Shown here one piece after another: positions 61,702 to 64,000 of a stretch of DNA of 64,000 bases (positions are counted from its first letter, which is position 1; each line of letters begins with the position of its first letter). The DNA is from a bacterium (GTDB lineage Bacteria; Patescibacteriota; Gracilibacteria; Peribacterales; Peribacteraceae). The stretch lies in assembly GCA_029558515.1 (NCBI GenBank), contig JAKQEM010000009.1, positions 42,186 to 106,185 of the forward strand, in the 5' to 3' direction. The translations under genes were made by a program, and so were the position numbers. The notes under the pieces were generated by a model. That model was not told the origin of the DNA and did not search any database. It was given only the letters and a program-made list of their open reading frames with translations.

Positions 61702-63477
61702 ATGTGCGGAATTTTCGGATACGTCGGCCCGCGGAAGGACGCGGTGGAAATGGCGGTGGAAGGGCTGAAGAGCTTGGAATACCGCGGATACGATTCCTGG
61801 GGCGTTGCATGGAAGGAATCGCAGTTTCTGAACGTGCACAAGGAAACCGGGAAGATCAGCGGCATCGACGGAAAGACGCTGGCGGGGGAATGTTCGCTCG
61901 TCATCGGTCACACGCGCTGGGCCACGCACGGCGGCGTTACGGTGGCAAACGCTCATCCGCACCTCAATGCAGACCGCACCATCGCCGTGGTCCATAACGG
62001 CATCATTGAAAACTACCAGGAACTCCGCGACGAACTGAAGGCAAAAGGGCACGTGTTCCTTTCGCAAACGGATTCGGAAATCATTCCGCACCTCATCGAC
62101 GAAGAACTGAAAACGACCGGTGATTTCGCCCATGCCGTCCGACGCACATGCCTCCGTTTTCAAGGAAGGTACGCCATCGTCGCCGTGCATACGAAAAGCG
62201 AGAGCATCGTCGCCGCGCGCACCGGATCGCCGCTGATTATCGGCAAGGAGAAGGGCGGGGGATACTTCATCGCATCCGATACGCCCGCATTCCTGAAGCA
62301 CACGCGCACCGTGCAGTACCTCGATGACGGCGAAATGGCGGTGACCGACGGCCGGAGCATCCTCATTTCGGACATTGCGACGGGAGAGGAACGCCTCAAG
62401 CGCGAGATTGAAATTCGTTGGACAGCCGATGAAGCGCAGAAAGGAGACTTCGCGCACTTCATGATCAAAGAAATCATGGACCAGAAAGAGAGCGTCGCGC
62501 GCGCCGTCAATCAGAGTGACGAAGAAATTCTCACGCTGGCTGATGCGATTCGCAACGCAAAGGGCACGTTCCTCTCCGGCTGCGGCACGGCGGGCATGGC
62601 CTGCAGAGCGGGGGAGTACTTCCTCTCCATCGTCGCGCACAAGCACGTCAACTTCGCTCCTGCCAGTGAATTCAAATTATTTCATGGCTTCCTGCAGCCT
62701 GAAAGCCTTCTTATCGTCGTTTCCCAGAGCGGCGAAACGGCCGATGTCCTGGAAGCGATGCAGGTCGCCAAGAGCGCGGGAGCCAAGGTGCTCTCCATTG
62801 TGAACGTCCAGGGATCCTCCATCGACCGCGCATCCGATTACACGCTGCGCATCAACGCGGGCCCCGAGCGTGCCGTCGCATCGACGAAAGCACTGACCGG
62901 ACAACTGGCGGTACTGCTGCTCATTGCGTACGCGTTGGACGGGGGAGTGGCGCAGGGGAAGAAAGTTCTGTTGGAAACCGCCGCGCAGATCAACGACATG
63001 TTGAACCCACGCTACGTCGTTTTTCTGAAGGAAATTGCCGAACGCATTAAAGACAGCAAAGATCTCTACATCATCGGCAAGGGTTGGAATTATCCGATGG
63101 CCATGGAGAGCGCAATCAAAATTCAGGAGGTCAGCAACATTCATGCGGAAGGATTCGCTGCCGGCGAACTCAAGCACGGACCCATCGGACTGGTGGAGGA
63201 AGGGACGCCCTGCATCGTACTGGCAGGCTCTGACGAAGTCCTCCCCGATATCATCAGCAATGCCGTACAGCTGAAAGCCCGCGGCGGATTCATCATCGGC
63301 GTCTCGCCCGTCAATAACGAAGCCTTCGACGTGTGGATCAAAGTGCCGGACGCCGGCACCGCGCAACCCATCGTCAACATCATTCCCGTCCAGGTGCTGG
63401 CCTACGAACTGGCTCTGGCACGAGGAAAAGATCCCGATATGCCGAGGAACCTTGCCAAAAGTGTGACAGTGAAGTAA
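61702..63477 (+). CDS. glmS: Glutamine-fructose-6-phosphate aminotransferase GlmS
   Basis: GlmS makes glucosamine-6-phosphate, the first step to UDP-GlcNAc for peptidoglycan. The N-terminal glutaminase uses Cys2 ('MCGIFGYVG'), with 'HTRWATHGGV' and 'HNGIIENYQELR'. Two SIS isomerase domains follow ('VSQSGETADVLEAM', 'ELKHGPIGLVE'). The length is 591 aa. TACAAT ends 8 nt before the ATG. No glmS ribozyme can precede it because the predicted leader is absent. Confidence 0.97.
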   Translation: MCGIFGYVGPRKDAVEMAVEGLKSLEYRGYDSWGVAWKESQFLNVHKETGKISGIDGKTLAGECSLVIGHTRWATHGGVTVANAHPHLNADRTIAVVHNGIIENYQELRDELKAKGHVFLSQTDSEIIPHLIDEELKTTGDFAHAVRRTCLRFQGRYAIVAVHTKSESIVAARTGSPLIIGKEKGGGYFIASDTPAFLKHTRTVQYLDDGEMAVTDGRSILISDIATGEERLKREIEIRWTADEAQKGDFAHFMIKEIMDQKESVARAVNQSDEEILTLADAIRNAKGTFLSGCGTAGMACRAGEYFLSIVAHKHVNFAPASEFKLFHGFLQPESLLIVVSQSGETADVLEAMQVAKSAGAKVLSIVNVQGSSIDRASDYTLRINAGPERAVASTKALTGQLAVLLLIAYALDGGVAQGKKVLLETAAQINDMLNPRYVVFLKEIAERIKDSKDLYIIGKGWNYPMAMESAIKIQEVSNIHAEGFAAGELKHGPIGLVEEGTPCIVLAGSDEVLPDIISNAVQLKARGGFIIGVSPVNNEAFDVWIKVPDAGTAQPIVNIIPVQVLAYELALARGKDPDMPRNLAKSVTVK

Positions 63478-63486
63478 TGAAAATGA

Positions 63487-63684
63487 CTACCTGTAGATCT
63501 CGCTGCGATGACCGATATCGATCACAATGTACTTATCTTCACTCTGATGCGTCAAAATCAATCGATAGTCTCCAATACGTAATCGGTGAGTCGCAGGCAA
63601 AGCATCATGCAACGCCCGCATTGATCGATCATCATGCGCAGCTTGAAGCGATTGTAACTTCTTCAACACTCTCTGCTGAATCAA
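63487..63684 (-). CDS. RelE/ParE-type toxin, N-terminus uncertain
   Basis: The C-terminal motifs of the RelE/ParE/Txe fold are present ('RLRIGDYRLILTHQ' and 'IVIDIGHRSEIYR'), and 'LIQQRVLKKLQSLQ' is the usual first helix. The track start is TTG at 63684, but the same frame extends upstream through 'HEFPISPKKRFGKLAP', which looks like the missing first strand and helix. The only possible start there is ATT (63735), just where the transposase region begins. The gene may have lost its start to that insertion. No antitoxin is visible in the window. Confidence 0.55.
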   Translation of the reverse strand: MIQQRVLKKLQSLQAAHDDRSMRALHDALPATHRLRIGDYRLILTHQSEDKYIVIDIGHRSEIYR

Positions 63685-63789
63685 AGGAGCCAGCTTTCCA
63701 AACCTCTTTTTCGGGGATATAGGGAATTCATGAATGCTGTTTCTTAGACTTTTGGGCTAGGATTAGCGTAATTCTCTTCCCAATTCTTT

Positions 63790-64000
63790 ATGCCCAAAAA
63801 AAGTGTCCTTCCTGTCTTTCATTGCACGTTAAAAAGTACGGTCGTCAATCAGGCCGTCGGAGGTTTCGTTGCATGGCGTGTGGCCGTCAGTTCGTGCGTC
63901 GCTACAAGAAAAAACAAACATGGGTGAATCGAGCGTATGAAGAGTACACGGAGCACAGGCAGACCTACGAGAATCTCCGAGAGCGGCATGGCAAAGATCC
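63790..64000 (+). CDS. IS256-variant (Zn-binding) transposase, frameshifted and truncated by the window
   Basis: In the frame from 63801 the product has a zinc ribbon 'KCPSC...RFRCMACGRQF' followed by 'YEEYTEHRQTYENLRERHG', a helical segment with the layout of the IS256-variant, Zn-binding transposases. The only good start is ATG at 63790 (MPK...), which is one base out of frame: ATGCCC is followed by seven A's (63796-63802). An eighth A, or slippage on the A-run, would give MPKKKCPSC. The catalytic DDE region is outside the window. Confidence 0.6.

Noticed and set aside
61086-61997. 303-aa plus-strand ORF
   Set aside because: It crosses the divergent promoter region and overlaps real genes on both sides.
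61687-62646. 319-aa minus-strand ORF
   Set aside because: Shadow of glmS. The convincing glmS motifs and promoter are on the plus strand.

Overview
The window is a gene-dense bacterial chromosome segment that uses the standard bacterial code, with TGA read as a stop. Gene content and style suggest a Patescibacteria/CPR genome, most likely of the Peregrinibacteria/Peribacteria type. The clues are many small membrane proteins, DUF5671, VanW, PKD and DUF11 surface proteins, LemA next to a TPM-domain protein, a membrane-anchored ClpC-like ATPase, a sigma-region-4/HARE protein, several tRNAs with encoded CCA, and almost no Shine-Dalgarno signals. This placement is inferred from gene families; no rRNA is present to confirm it.

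Layout. 1-10 kb: partial YihY protein, tRNA-Leu(TAA), sortase, mnmA, a DUF5671 pair, prfA, an AT-rich orphan, folD-tmk, and a two-gene membrane/ClpC unit. 10-15 kb: groES-groEL under a CIRCE-type operator, tRNA-Leu(CAG), an O-antigen-ligase-like protein, a structured intergenic region with a 38-residue membrane ORF. 15-24.9 kb: tRNA-Pro, M23 peptidase, lemA-TPM, a lipoprotein, a PKD protein with a 30-residue membrane ORF, an AT-rich orphan, truB, tRNA-Lys, VanW and a DUF11 protein ending in a sortase-like sorting signal. 25.0-30.0 kb: a roughly 5-kb integrated element abutting tRNA-Ala(CGC). It holds a serine recombinase, a terminase-small-subunit-like protein, small membrane proteins and at least two strongly structured RNA elements. 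30-42.4 kb: tRNA-Phe, obgE, dnaK (second CIRCE), gap, cca, dedA, a Gmad2 lipoprotein, tRNA-Ile(TAT), rplI, a family-5 solute-binding protein, secG, tRNA-Val, a pilin-like protein, and a khpA-rpsP-DUF721 cluster. 42.5-49.2 kb: SLH/Calx-beta surface protein, two GT4 glycosyltransferases, prmC, nadK, a proline-tailed membrane protein and an AT-hook-like protein. 49.2-58 kb (all minus strand): fbp, a GapB-like dehydrogenase, mraY, dnaB, recA, a surface protein, the sigma4/HARE protein, ruvX and rpsT. 58-61.6 kb: an operon of three unrecognised coiled-coil/membrane proteins. 61.7-64 kb: glmS, a RelE-like toxin fragment, and the start of an IS256-variant transposase.

How it fits together. The conserved genes cover translation (prfA, truB, mnmA, cca, rplI, rpsP, rpsT, obgE, prmC), chaperones (groES/EL, dnaK), replication and repair (dnaB, recA, ruvX, DUF721), cell-wall precursor synthesis (glmS, mraY), central carbon and nucleotide metabolism (two GAPDHs, fbp, folD, tmk, nadK) and the cell surface (sortase, sorting-signal protein, SLH, PKD, VanW, M23, glycosyltransferases).

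The strongest signals beyond gene naming are these. First, a -10 hexamer sits 6-9 nt before the start codon of at least 17 genes, predicting widespread leaderless transcription. Second, twin promoter-plus-CIRCE modules precede groES and dnaK. Third, RNA structures lie in the mobile element, including two mutually exclusive foldings just upstream of the recombinase start. Fourth, a REP-like hairpin family keeps its flanks while its stem sequence changes. Fifth, the 58-61.6 kb operon is unassigned.
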